From: Camillea tinctor
Taxonomy: Eukaryota > Ascomycota > Sordariomycetes > Xylariales > Xylariaceae
NCBI GenBank assembly: GCA_022578605.1
Contig: MU394066.1
Span: forward strand, 186,001-250,000
DNA: 64,000 bases
Reading direction: 5' to 3'
A program made the position numbers and the translations under genes. The notes below the pieces were generated by a model. The model was not told the origin of the DNA. It saw only the letters and a list, made by a program, of their open reading frames with translations, and made no database searches. Of the stretch, positions 12,205-23,639 are shown piece by piece (position 1 is the first letter of the stretch; each line of letters begins with the position of its first letter).

Positions 12205-12993
12205 ATGTCGACACCTCGAACCAAACGCCAATTCGCTGGCGCATCTCGTGATCCTGCCCAACGTCAGATCACCTCCTTCTTCACCACCAGCGACAACAAC
12301 GCATCACCCGCCATCACCCAAAGACCCTCCGAGCCCTCCCCATCCCTGCCCGCCTCCGTGCAATCCAACCTGCTCTCGGTCGGCATGCGCGTGCGCAAGT
12401 CCGTGCCCGAAGGCTACAAGACGGGCAACTACAACGCCTTCTCCCTCTGGGACGAGCGAACCAGCTGCGCCCCCGTGGCCAGCAGCGGACGCGCCAACCC
12501 CGTCTCCTCCACACCACGCGAGCTGCTGCCCTTCTGCGGCATCCACAAGGTCGGCGGGCTCGACACCCAGCCCCCGCACCTGAGCATCGACGATACCCCG
12601 CTAGAAGACGAGATCCCCGGCCTCACCAGCAGCCAGGATAGCATGGACTCGGAGACGTCCACCAGCCTGCCCAACACGCGCAAGCGCGTATATACCGACG
12701 ACGACGACGACGATGCCGACCTGGAGCGCCACTTCAACGTCAATACGACATCCCAGAGCCGGACCGCAGGACTGGATTTCGACGGGGAGATCAGCCCGCG
12801 CAGCCTCGCGCCCGCGGGCTGGAGCAACGGGCGCGTGTTGGCGGTGCCGCGGAAGGGGGGCCGGCGCGCGAGGAACGATAGAAAGCTAGAGGGGCAGGAG
12901 AACGTGATGGTGGTGGATACCGGGGATGACTTTGAGGAGGCGGAGTTCCTGGCGGATAGCGGGACGTGGGAGATGGATGTGAGCGATTTCTAG
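12205..12993 (+). CDS. Ribonucleotide reductase inhibitor family protein (Spd1/Dif1-like) with a PIP box
   Basis: A single-exon 262-residue protein. Residues 19-26 (QRQITSFF) match the PCNA-interacting PIP-box pattern Q-x-x-I-x-x-F-F. Residues about 56-74 (LLSVGMRVRKSVPEGYKTG) match the short conserved block that I associate with the fungal RNR-inhibitor family (Spd1, Dif1). Members restrain dNTP synthesis by binding or relocating the small ribonucleotide reductase subunit and are destroyed in S phase or after damage. In Spd1 this goes through a PCNA-dependent degron. The rest is low-complexity, with an Asp run (TDDDDDDAD) at about residues 164-172 and an acidic C-terminus. It is longer than Spd1 (124 residues) but in the range of filamentous-fungal members. 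The tail faces Gemin2 convergently. Confidence 0.75.
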   Translation: MSTPRTKRQFAGASRDPAQRQITSFFTTSDNNASPAITQRPSEPSPSLPASVQSNLLSVGMRVRKSVPEGYKTGNYNAFSLWDERTSCAPVASSGRANPVSSTPRELLPFCGIHKVGGLDTQPPHLSIDDTPLEDEIPGLTSSQDSMDSETSTSLPNTRKRVYTDDDDDDADLERHFNVNTTSQSRTAGLDFDGEISPRSLAPAGWSNGRVLAVPRKGGRRARNDRKLEGQENVMVVDTGDDFEEAEFLADSGTWEMDVSDF

Positions 12994-14452
12994 GTCCTGC
13001 AAAAAGGGGGTGGGGGGGGGAGAAAAAAGAAAAAGGGGAGGACAAAAAAGAGATCGAACCGTGTTCCTTGAGATTCCATGCATGCTATGGTGCTCCCAGA
13101 ACATCACATCGCTACCATGGGGAAAGCAGCGGTTAGGGGCGGTGGGGGGGAGGGGGGGGGAGGATTTAATATGCCCGCCCCGCGAAGGACCATTCAATCT
13201 TCCCCTTCTTCCTATAATAAGGGAGAACGGAGACAGGTCTACATTTTGTAGCCTACTTCTACGCCCGGGAGATTTGTTCAGGGGAGTTTGCCCCCCCAGA
13301 TGTATAAACCTCTGTATATCCTCCTCCCCTTATCCCCCTTTACCTACGGATTTGATTTCATGGGTTGTTGGGTGGGAATTGGTTTGGGGGTTGGGAAGGG
13401 GGGGAAGGGGGGTTGATTTGTTTGTTTGTTATGTTATGGGGGGAAGCGCAAAGGGATATCCGATAGTCTTGTTTGTTACTTGTTACTTGTTACTTGTTAC
13501 TCCTTTTCCACTTCTCTTTTCTACGTACCCTTGAGAAAGAGGGTATGCAGGAGAAGAGGAAAATTGGAAAGGAAGGGGCTGTTATTTTCAAGGGGGGGTG
13601 TTCAGGTGTAATATATGGGCGTTGTGTGATCAAATCATGTTTCTGTTTTTCTTTTGCTTGGTGCGAAGGGAAGGTGGAGGATGGGATGGGATGGAATGGG
13701 ATAGGGAAGGAGAAGGGAGGAACGAAATGATGAACTATTACATATGATGATTAAGAAACAGAAAAAGAAAAAGAAAGTAAAGAGGAGGGAGATATGGGAC
13801 GTACATATCTAGTTCAGGTTATTACAGAAATACGGAAGATTGTCCAAATGTGGTTTTTTTTCCCCGTGCTCAGTGGCTCAGAATACAAATATATCATTGA
13901 TAATTCGAAATATGAAATAAATCTTTCTGGAAAAATGTTTATAGGCTTCATGTGATTACTATTAACAATGTATATGTGCAAACTGCTAACCTAGCTACCA
14001 AACTAGATAGGCTCGTAGTAAGTGCTTAGACGGATAGGGAGAGAGAGATGTGCCTAGCCATGACTTGCTTGTACCAACCAACCAAGGATTCGTTCATTAA
14101 TTCATCCGTTCTTTACACATCCTCCCTCTCTCTGTCCCACCCCCCTTTTTTTATTCAGTCTACCTACCCAGGCTATATCACGCATGTGGTACCATGACAC
14201 CACATACCTAACCTCCGGAGCATCATATACCTCCCCAGTGGCTCTTCTTCAGGAGAAAAGTAAAGGAGGCATGGGAAGAAAACATCTACCTGACCCGGTG
14301 TTCTACGCAGACTAGGCACACAACAATCCCCCCCTAAGCCCCTCTAACCCCCCAAACTCACGCCTAGACTAGTTTACTTCACTTACTCACATCTCACAAA
14401 CGCCCGTATACGGATAGGGCACAGAGAGCAGGGAAGGCGAAGGAGGGTTCTC
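12994..14452. other. Convergent 3' spacer with G-rich runs
   Basis: This region lies between the 3' ends of two converging genes. The first part on the + strand carries long G runs (about 13008-13020 and 13141-13162) and several shorter ones to about 13450, which could form quadruplexes in the transcript or DNA. A TTGTTAC repeat lies at 13473-13500. I find no gene. Confidence 0.55.
13473..13500. repeat. TTGTTAC heptanucleotide repeat, four copies
   Basis: Four perfect tandem copies of TTGTTAC lie in the 3' spacer. Confidence 0.95.
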
Positions 14453-16299
14453 CTAGAAACTCCCAAACGGATCCCGGAACTCGAGCAGGTCCCTCTGGCC
14501 GTAGAACTCGCCGGCGACGGTGAGGATCATGTTGAGCGTGGCGCGCTCGTTGATCTTGGCTCGACGGGTGGTCTCGCTTTCTTCGTCCGAGTCCTCGTCT
14601 TTGTCTTCCACTTCTTCTTGATCTTGTTGTTGTTCTTTTATGTCTAGATCATGAGGATGGTTGGCGTGTTCTACCTCTACTTCCTCTTCTTCTTTCTCTT
14701 CGTCACTACCTTCTTTCTGGGGGTTGTCGTCTTGGTTTTCAGTAGAAGTGGAGTCCGCTAGCTGAGCTAGGAGTCGTGCCTTGGCTGCTTCGATGTCTTC
14801 TGCTGGTTGTTCTGGTTGTTCCGGTTGTTCCTGCGGCGGCGGTTCCGTTTCGGATACTTCCCCTTCCTCGGCATCTGACTCGATCTGCATCTCCACGTCC
14901 GAAGTGTCCTCAGTCTTGATTTTCGGCTGCGGGGAATCCTGGGCAGTCTCATTTACCTCGGGATTCTCATCGTTCTCCCTTGGTGTGTCCTCGCTTATCT
15001 CTTCATCTACGCCCTCCACGACATCCATCTCCGCCTCCGCCTCTTCCTCCCACTCATTCCCCTCATCATCACCACCACCACCACCACAAGCGCCGACCTC
15101 GTAGTTCTCCCGCAGGACCTCGAACTCAGCCAGGCTCACGAGCAGCAGGACGGCCCGCTTGCCCAGCTCGCGCACCCAGCCCACGTCGCGGTAGTCGAGC
15201 TCGCCCTGGTCGGGCAGGCGCGCCAGCAGGGCCCAGAGCCAGCGGCTCGTGCGCTCGCTCAGCTCGCGGTTCTTCTGCAGGAACTTGCCCACGAGGATCA
15301 CGCGCAGCAGTTGCACCACGCTGTCCTTGTGCATGGCGGCCACCTGCGCGGGCAGCGGGTCCGTGTTCTTCAGCCTCGCGGCCCATCGGCCGAAGGCGCG
15401 GAAGCGGCCGCCTGGGCGGTCCATCACGTTGGTCGGGTGGGAGAGCGGGAGGGATTGCAGGATTTCGGGAGGGGGTGATGTTTGGAGTTTGCGCCGCAGG
15501 GACGCGTACTGGTTAGTGAGGGAGGCGAAGTAAGCGTCGCGGATCTCGTCGGCGCTGCTGTTATGAGGACCGTCTTCGCTTGATCCGGGGCTGTACTCTT
15601 CGTCGTAGGCATCGTAGTCTGGCACACCCTCGTATCCTTCGCCGTCCTCGTATTTCACTGCTTCATCTACGTCTTTTTCTTTCCCCTCTTCCCCTTCTTC
15701 CCCTTCTTCTTCTTCTTCTTCTTCTTCCTCCTCCTCCTCTTCTTCCTCTTCTTCGTCAAAATAATCTTCCGGGTATGCTGTATATGCGCCGTCATGGTAG
15801 TAGCCCCTGAAATCGCCTAGGCCATCTTGGTATATACTCCGGTCGACGGGCTCCCCCGCCTCAGAGTCTTCGTCAAGCTCGGAATTCTCTGATATTCGTG
15901 GAGGCAGTGGCGGCCCGGCTTTCTTGGCAACGACAACATGGGGGATGGAGGAGGCTTGGGTTCTACATACTCACCATAAATCAGTATTCATTCATAGGGG
16001 AGCAACTGGGGAAGGCGAGTCTCTTAGCATGGAAGTTTGAAATAACTAGCAAGTTCGGGCTTGACGGGGTCTGCTTACCGTACAGATCTGAGATATGCCA
16101 AAGCTTCGGCATCATCCTCGCATTCTAAATCGCTGTCTCCCATGGGCACGGTGGTGGCATCTTGCAGGTCTCCAAACACGCCTCGTTGGCCATAATTCGG
16201 GTCCAATTTGGACTTTTTAGACCTGGATGACGCGTTTTCACGAGGTCTTTTTGTTGGCTGTTCGCTGTCATCGCCGGTGGCAGCTCGTTTGGAGCCCAT
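14453..16299 (-). CDS. GEMIN2: Gemin2 / SMN-interacting protein 1 (Brr1-type) snRNP assembly factor
   Basis: Two exons (16299-16079 and 15962-14453) joined over a 116-nt intron (GTAAGC donor, TAG acceptor, TACTGAT-like branch) give 576 residues. The splice falls in the diagnostic block: AEALAYLRSVR plus TQASSIPHVVVAKK. It matches the Gemin2 pattern P-x-x-YL-R-x-V-x-x-EA-x-x-x-P-x-VVVA. Gemin2 binds Sm proteins and helps load the Sm ring on spliceosomal snRNAs. A helical domain follows (SERTSRWLWALLARLP, about residues 320-335), and the C-terminus LNMILTVAGEFYGQRDLLEF matches the family's last helix. Long acidic inserts are unusual: a Glu run encoded by GAA/GAG repeats (plus-strand 15699-15755) and an acidic Gln/Pro-rich region before the C-terminal helix. 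The in-frame GTG at 15658 is not the start. Confidence 0.85.
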
Positions 16300-17201
16300 G
16301 TTGGGGGGATATGGTGAATTGTGTTGAAGTTTATGTAGTTGTAGAGAGCAGAGAGAATGCGCTTGGCTGCGTCAGGCTTCGAACTTTTAGTTGGAGCATG
16401 TACATAGGTACTTAAGTACATAGGTACTTACCACTGAAGCTTAGACCCTTTTAATATTTTTTAAGGTTGCCAGCTGCATCTTACTGTCAGTTGCACACAC
16501 CTGACACGTTACCCCTTTTTTACACACTAAGGGGAGAAACTCTACACAGGTACTTTTGCTGCTATCTTTTGTCACCCCCTTCCAAATGAATACAACATAA
16601 TGGAAGACCAGGTACACAAAGAAAATATATGAATAAATAAAAATTGGTTTCTCTTAGGAAAAATGAGTAGCTGACCGACTGATCAGAATTCCCTAACTAA
16701 CCTAGAGTCCTAAACCGGGGAACGAATCTACCTATGATCCGTTCCATAACTCCCTGCATTATTCCTCCTTCATCTCCCTATATTAGCTAGTTTCCTTCCC
16801 CAAACCTCCTCCTTGCCCTGGATATCTTCCCTGGTCTCTGTCGAAGACGAAAAAAAAAAAAGAATTAGCGCATAAAAACATGAGTAAAGCAATATACAAG
16901 ATTGGTATACAACAAAGTAGGGTCCACGCGTTGGTAACCCCGAGCCACGAGAACGCCTAGGCTCTAGAGAAAACTATGCAGATGGAAAAGAAAATGAAAG
17001 CAGGGGAAAAACCTATGTAGACGAGAATAGAAAAGGAGAAGTGAAAGGGGAGGAACTCAAGTGAGGACTCGGTATAAGTATAGAGATACGCATACCCGTC
17101 TTTCCCCATTCTCCCCCTTTTCCTTTCCCCCTCCCCTACTCCCTCACCCCATAAAACCCTCAATAACCATAGCCGAAAAAAAAAAAAGAGGAAAAAAAAC
17201 T
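16300..17201. other. Spacer between Gemin2 and the next gene
   Basis: This holds the Gemin2 upstream region and the 3' flank of the following minus-strand gene. A near-palindromic CATAGGTACTTAAGTACATAGG-type stretch lies at about 16403-16430, and A-rich runs lie near 16850. No coding region is supported. Confidence 0.5.
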
Positions 17202-19613
17202 TCATCTCTTCGCCGCCTCACCCGCAGCACCGAGGGAAGGCCACGCGTCATCTTCCTTTTCCTTCTCGCCCGCTTTCTTGGCACGATCACTACCGCCCTT
17301 ATCCTCGCTTTTCCCCTTCTTGGTAGACTTATGCTTGCCCGGCGTCGACTTCCTCTGACCCGCGGGACTCGCACGGTTTGCAACCACCGGAGCAGGGGTC
17401 CGCGGCCCGCCTCCGACGAGCTGGCTCCAGAGACGGGGCTGGGGTTGCTGGGGCTTCGGGGCCGGGGTTTGGGGCTGGGGAGTGCTTGGCGTCGGGGTGC
17501 TGGTGCTGGTGCTGTCGTTCTTGGGGGTCGAACGTGAAGTCGTGGTGGTAGGCGTGGCGGATCCAGGTGTAGACTCCTCGGCCACACGAGCAGGAGTAGC
17601 AGTAGCGGGAGTAGGTGTACAGGCTGCAGGACCTTTCTCCTCCGCGGCGTGCTGCTGTTCCCCCGCCGAAGTGACATGTTCTTCCGTCTTCTTCCTAGCC
17701 GGGGTGGGAGTACTCGGATCCTGGCTCGAATGCGGAGGCTCCTTTTTGCTAGTTGCTTGTTGTGCAGTATCTGGCTTGGGAGCGGGGGAGGAGATAGAGG
17801 CCGAGGTCTTGTGCTTCCCAGTAAGGATGCTGCTCCAGGACACAGCTACTCGCGGCGTCCGTGGCTGCGAGCTAGGCTGGGTGCTTTGCGAGGTGAGAGG
17901 AGACTGGGGTGAGCTGACGGACGTCGTACCGCTGTTATCAGTGATAATGGTTGCTGAGCTCATTCGGCGGTCGCCCTCTGGAAGAGACTGGTCTTCATTC
18001 CCCTTGTTGTCACTGCCAGCTTTGCTTGTAGAGCCCAGAGCCGGGAAATCGGACTCATCGAAGATCTTCTTCGGCTTACGCGCTGGACTAGGTATTTGCG
18101 CCTCGTCGCTTTGCTTTTGCTTTTCTTCGATTATGGGAGGAAGTATAGAGTGATGGTTCTCAAGAAAGGGCTCATGAGCCACTGGCAATAGGCGGCTTGG
18201 ATTAGCGCAAGCAGCTTGAATATAGTCGTCTACACTGGGAGAATCGCTTGACTTGATTTCCTCAGCCTCATCATTGGATTCTGGCTTGGTCTTCGTAGAC
18301 TCCGCATCATTGTCACTAGGTTTGGGTGCTACCTCGTTCAACGTGGGTTTGGTAGGCATACAAGACGGTGAAGAAGGCTCGGTGAAACAGCTTTCAGAAG
18401 ATAGTGCTTCCTCAACTTGGTCACTCCAAGATTGGCGTCCTGTAACAGACTCAATCTGCTGTTCCAGTTTAGTCAGTCCTGAGCTCTCCTTGGAAGACTC
18501 GGGAATTTGAGGACGGTCTTCTGACTCAAGACCAGTGTCCTCTACCAAAGGGTCAGGTGGAGCTGCATCTCCGGTTACAGTAGTGACAGGCTCCGATTTA
18601 GTCTCCTCGAGTCCCTGGGAAGGAGTGTCGTGATTCTTAAAAGGGGAGTCTGACAGACCATAAGCCTTCTGCCGCGGGGTAATGGGGACAGCTACGCATA
18701 AAGTATTATTGGTCGAAATCTCATCTTTCTGTTGCGGTTGAATGTCTGACTGAGGTTGTGAACCAGGACTGGACAATGTATGGATAGCACGTGGCGTGAA
18801 ACCATCACATTGCGTACCCCGGTCTGTGTAAGTAGACACAGGATCGCTATTAGTCTCCGGTTCGCAGTCGGCTTCGTTACAGCTGCTGCGACTGATTCCC
18901 CGCTTATCATTGTAGAAATTATCCTCACCCCTTATTTCAATATGCTTCATAGAGTGCCCACTGCGCAGCTCTGATGGTGTGCTTTGGCTCCTCTGTGAGT
19001 GGAAGACTTGCGCATTAGGGTTCAGCGGGGTCTGCCGGCTGCTTCCCTGGGCATGATAGGACTCAGGCGAAGATAGCTGTGATGCTGGTGGGAGTGGAGG
19101 GGTATGAAATGGAGGCTGTACTCCAGGGTTTCCAGAATACCCATAGTAAAATGGATACATTGGCGTATTGTGGTAAGGGTAGAAAGAGCTATTCTGGCTA
19201 TTCGGAGCATAGATTCCCCAACGATGATGCCGAGGATCAGATTCATTCCTTTTATCAGGATATGGCCTGTTCTGTTCATTGTTGTTACTGGGCTTCTCAG
19301 TTCCAGTAGCACGCTGACCCTCATCTCCGGGTGTACCTTGGCTGCGCTTGTCATGTGTCTGAGATGTGCTCTGATTATCATCAAACATCATAGGGTTGTG
19401 CACATACACTGAATGGAACGGGTGCAGTGCGCAAGCAGATTCTTCAACAATACGTATGTGAAACGGAGTTCCCATTGGACAATATAGAAGGGGAGGATGC
19501 ATCTCAGGGCAGACGTTCGTGAAGCGTGCGTAGCCATGGTAGCACCGGCTACATATATAATAGTTGATGTGGCACATCGTAGGTGACCACGGTAGTGACG
19601 ACCTCCTAGGCAA
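17202..19613 (-). CDS. Long low-complexity protein with a Cys-rich N-terminus, function unknown
   Basis: A single-exon protein of 803 residues, or 791 if translation starts at Met13, where the conserved-looking part (MCHINYYICSRC) begins. The first 70 residues are rich in Cys and His (C-x8-C-x2-C, then further Cys), which could bind a metal. The remaining 90% is disordered: rich in Ser, Pro, Thr, Gln and Glu, with a basic Lys-rich segment near the end. Two short aromatic motifs stand out: FDESDFPALG at about residues 508-517 and DAWPSLG near residue 790. Similar F/W-P-(A/S)-L-G motifs occur in fungal RNA-associated proteins. I do not recognise a domain. The continuous 2.4-kb frame argues strongly that the gene is real. 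Confidence 0.8.
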   Translation of the reverse strand: MPRRSSLPWSPTMCHINYYICSRCYHGYARFTNVCPEMHPPLLYCPMGTPFHIRIVEESACALHPFHSVYVHNPMMFDDNQSTSQTHDKRSQGTPGDEGQRATGTEKPSNNNEQNRPYPDKRNESDPRHHRWGIYAPNSQNSSFYPYHNTPMYPFYYGYSGNPGVQPPFHTPPLPPASQLSSPESYHAQGSSRQTPLNPNAQVFHSQRSQSTPSELRSGHSMKHIEIRGEDNFYNDKRGISRSSCNEADCEPETNSDPVSTYTDRGTQCDGFTPRAIHTLSSPGSQPQSDIQPQQKDEISTNNTLCVAVPITPRQKAYGLSDSPFKNHDTPSQGLEETKSEPVTTVTGDAAPPDPLVEDTGLESEDRPQIPESSKESSGLTKLEQQIESVTGRQSWSDQVEEALSSESCFTEPSSPSCMPTKPTLNEVAPKPSDNDAESTKTKPESNDEAEEIKSSDSPSVDDYIQAACANPSRLLPVAHEPFLENHHSILPPIIEEKQKQSDEAQIPSPARKPKKIFDESDFPALGSTSKAGSDNKGNEDQSLPEGDRRMSSATIITDNSGTTSVSSPQSPLTSQSTQPSSQPRTPRVAVSWSSILTGKHKTSASISSPAPKPDTAQQATSKKEPPHSSQDPSTPTPARKKTEEHVTSAGEQQHAAEEKGPAACTPTPATATPARVAEESTPGSATPTTTTSRSTPKNDSTSTSTPTPSTPQPQTPAPKPQQPQPRLWSQLVGGGPRTPAPVVANRASPAGQRKSTPGKHKSTKKGKSEDKGGSDRAKKAGEKEKEDDAWPSLGAAGEAAKR

Positions 19614-22600
19614 AAATGCCGGCTTGCTGTTTTTCCTCTGGTGTGGGCTTTCTATTCACTGGTGAAGTTGGAGAGATCCTGCTTCTGCTCATAATTAGAA
19701 TGATATGTCATGGTATATTTAAGCAAGTGAACATAAATACCAAAGAGGTGCAAGAAAAAGGAGGAGAGACACTATGCACAAAGTACTCGGCGTCTGGATA
19801 AAAATATGATGAACCCTCTGTAATGCGCAGATAAGTATGGTTGCAGAGTAAACAATAGTATCATGCAACATAAATGACAAAATCTCACAAGACCTTTGCA
19901 ATGAACCAAACATTCGTTGATGATTTAGGTAATTCTGCAGATAATGCAGCAGTGGTCGGTAGATGATCAAGCACGCAAGGCGTGATGTATGTGCGAGAAG
20001 TGGGATGTAGAAACCTTTTTTTAAAAAGAAAAACTAGGACAGAATAAAAAATTAATGTTTGATAAGAAAAAAAAAAGGACTAATTCAAAGGAATAAACTT
20101 TCATTGTTGTTGCGGCGGAGGTTGGGATAAAAAGGAATCATAGCAGTGAATCGCTTGCCGGGGTGATTGGTGGTAGTTTTGGAATAACTACTTCACTAAC
20201 AAACGGGACCGGCAAAATATTTGCCTATCAGCTGTTGTCTGGTAGTTTGACTGTGGCATTAAGGTACATTGACCAGAAGCCAACCTGTGTATTTTGCCGC
20301 ACACCCTGTTGATGCAATTATGTTGGCGCTGGTCAGAGGTGTTGCTAATCGCGAAGTGGTAAGTTGTTCTTGACGCATCAAGGGCAACAGATGGAGAGAA
20401 ATACTCTTAGTCGTTAAACCGCAACCTGAAATTTCTCAAAGGTTCTTAGGTTTTGCCACATCAGCACTGATAGTCAATTTGAGAAAATTTTAATTATTAG
20501 TGTTAAGGAGAGGGCTTTTTGCAATATATACCTAGGTACCTAATATATATGTATATATAGACATGAACTTGGTGTAAGTCTAGAATATCTTCATAAACTA
20601 TTATCACTGTCCAATAAGCCTTTTGTAACAGTATAGTAAAGTGTATACAAATCAAGATATGCTTCCAACTTAGAAGGCACAAAATATGCTATGTCCCCAG
20701 GAAAGGGGGTGAAAGAGAAAATGTAGAAAAATATCAGCAAGGTTAAACTAAGCCGTCTATCAAAAGATATGTATCAAATCAAAGGGTACAAAGTACCTAA
20801 TATGTATCTCTCAAGATACATATATTATCCATACATCAACCTTGGTAGTTTTCTGCATAATCAAAGGTAGATGTCTTAATACTTAATGAGTGCTTCGTGA
20901 TGTATTCACATTTATTAATGTGCCATTCTCTGAGCATTCACATCAATAATACACCAAAAACCTCTATCAAAGCCTTATTTGACTTGTACATGACTAATAA
21001 CCGTTGAACCATAATATTTGAATAAGCATGAGATAATAAAATATAGCTTTGAGCAATGTTGAAAGATACATGTGAAGGAAGCCAACCTTCTTTTGAATTC
21101 TAGCGCCCCAAGTGAATAGGTATGTAACATGTATAACTGACTCAACCTATTTTGTATTAGCAAATAAGAAACGATAATTCATTGATGTTTGATTATGGCA
21201 GGTGCGATTTTAACGCTGTTTCCTTTGTTCATTGGAATTAGAGAGATAGGAGACAGTCTGGAGGCTAGAGTAATGTTATGTTTTGCGCAGAAAACACCCC
21301 CCACCCTTACTCTTGCACTCTGACTTCTCAGGGAGACTAAAACGATTGTTCATAGTAAATATTTTGTTGTTATAAACTTTATTGAGGACCTTAGCTATTA
21401 ATTTAGCAAAGAAATTACAAGATATTTTTCTTTCCTTGGTGGGGAAAAGTCCGTGACTACTGATGCTCATATTTATATCCAGTCTAAATAGAGTCAAGTA
21501 GCAAGTGGAAAATTGCCCTGGATGATATCCAGAAAATAAATGACTGATCAATATGACAGTCCTTTTATACTTGAGTCTGTGTGAATCCTTATATTTGCCA
21601 TAGCTGGTATATGTTACTTTCTCCATGACTTCAGTAATACATTATCATGATGGTTTGGAGAGTGTGTATCTCCTATCAAACCCGGGCAAGATATTTTTAT
21701 TCTTTACTAATTGCCTGTTACAAAGAGTGATTCTCATAAACATCATGTAAGTAAAATTTGTATCTGAACCAAGTGAAATAGATGCACAAAAACATCCTAA
21801 AATAATTTTCTGTCTTACACTATTCACGCATCCAATGATAGTAAAAATCGGGCCCATACTCCCCAAGCTTACTACTCGTTGGATAATATGGATGAGCGTA
21901 TGATATTTAGGAGTACCCTCATGTGAATCCAACCAGTATTGTGATCGGTAGTCCTGCAAATGTGCCACAATATCTAATATTTTCCATTCAGTCTTGAGAT
22001 AGCTTGAGAGCTTTGGAGCTATTTAGACATCTGCTTTTGCGATTTCTTGCCTATACTAGTAAACCACAAAAAAAAAGATGGAAGTGTAGGTATCTAAACA
22101 ATGAAAAAGAGCACTAAGGGTGGCTGAGATACTCCTGTAATTGCCTTTCTATTGCAATTGAAGCCCGGGTGATCTATGTCCAGACCCTCTAGTTGACAAA
22201 CACTTTCAGTAGTGCCATATTATTCGTAGAATTTATGCGATTCCTAGGCAACTTCCAGATTATCCTACAAAAGTTCACCCACCATTCCTCTCATCCTCCC
22301 CGCCCACGTCCCTGGTTGCAGTTTGCACCATGGAATTTTAATTCTACCCTTTCAACAGAAGCACGCAACAATTCAAGTTGTATAGGGGTATTTTCTTTTC
22401 TGTCCCGTGCCCAATCTAGTCTTCTCTGCTTCCAATCCTAGAGGTCATACTCCTTCCCACATTGTGGGAAAATCATTCCTTCATTATTCCTCCTCCATAC
22501 TAGTACATCTACGTCATTACCATCAGTCCAACATCCTTTCTGAGGCCTTAGATAAAAGAAACCTAGTCGATATCTCTTTTCGGTTCAATATACACAACTG

Positions 22601-22694
22601 CACGCCTGAAGTTAGGGACAGAACGCGTACACATATCTACACGTTGGCAACTTGAGCTACAGCATACGAGTCCGACTTTATTCCGAGAAACAAG
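19614..22694. other. AT-rich gene-poor stretch (3 kb)
   Basis: Clearly more AT-rich than its surroundings from about 19800 to 22500. The longest minus-strand frames (21276-21626 and 21645-21968, about 110 residues each) have no recognisable domain. The composition could reflect a decayed repeat or repeat-induced mutation, but I cannot identify a transposon family. A palindrome-like CCTAGGTACCTA occurs at about 20530. Confidence 0.5.
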
Positions 22695-23639
22695 ATGGCT
22701 GAAGAGCAACAGAACGGTCGTATTCCGGACAGGGTGAGCCTCCACCTCAATATTTCATTAATGAAATGTATATATATTGAACCGTCACTTATTCAGTTCG
22801 CTGACCCTTCTTAGTCTTTCCGCGAGGTTTTCAACAAGCCAGAGCAGCGCAAGTTCCTCGCTCTCCTCGACAACATGGCCGACGCCATCAAAGTGTCCGA
22901 GCAAGCTTGGAAGAACTATTTCAACCGTGAAAGCTCCCTCAACGAGACGATGTATATTGTTAAGGGCCTCATCCAGGCAGTCAGTGTTCTCGAGAACGAA
23001 TTCGAACCTGACATGAAGCTCGTCCAAGATCGCATTATTGAGAATACCAGCGAAGCTCAGGCTGCAGGAGTCCCTGAACTCGTTCCGATTACCATCACAG
23101 GGCCATTTAACGTCCTCTTCGCCGACCTATTCAAATCGATCGATCCAGACCGCTGCCCCAACACTATCCTTTCCATGGCTACCGGCAAATATGACGAGGC
23201 CATAGTCGAAAATTACAACACTGCTGACGAGTACTTTCTCATCAGCTTTGTCATGCTGATGAAGTGGAACCTATGGAACTTCAAGCGAGGCATCCTAGGC
23301 AATGGCGGACCAGACGGCCGCATGCAGACCCATGAAGAAGGCGAGGCGTGCATGGACAGCAATCGTGAGCCGCTATCTGATCTAGAGAAGTATCAGGATG
23401 ACAAAGCTTTCTTCCGTGTTTGTTGGACCGCCGCCTTCTGCCCATTACCTGACACTTTGCTCACCGAACCCGATGGCACGGTGCTGAATGAGGACCTGGG
23501 AAAGGTCCAGGATATCGTAACCGATGGTCTCCGGATGCAGGTGATCAATCGGTTCCGCGCCATCCCCATCACGCTGGTATTCCGTGTGCAACTCTTCCTT
23601 GTTTTCCACCGTGTTCTGCGATCTTTCATCTATACCTAG
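22695..23639 (+). CDS. Fungal protein of unknown function (287 residues)
   Basis: Two exons (22695-22733 and 22815-23639) across an 81-nt intron (GTGAGC donor, TTAG acceptor) give 287 residues starting MAEEQQNGRIPDR and continuing SFREVFNKPEQRKFLALLDNM. The short first exon is supported by exact phase-0 closure and a good start context. The protein looks soluble and mostly helical, with aromatic-rich stretches (FLISFVMLMKWNLWNFKRG at about 190-208). There is a hydrophobic C-terminal segment (ITLVFRVQLFLVFHRVLRSF) that could contact membrane or pack in a core. I see no known motif. It stands alone between two long spacers. Confidence 0.75.

Noticed and set aside
14980..15516. 178-codon plus-strand ORF opposite Gemin2
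   Set aside because: Pro/Arg/Ser-rich shadow of the helical Gemin2 region.
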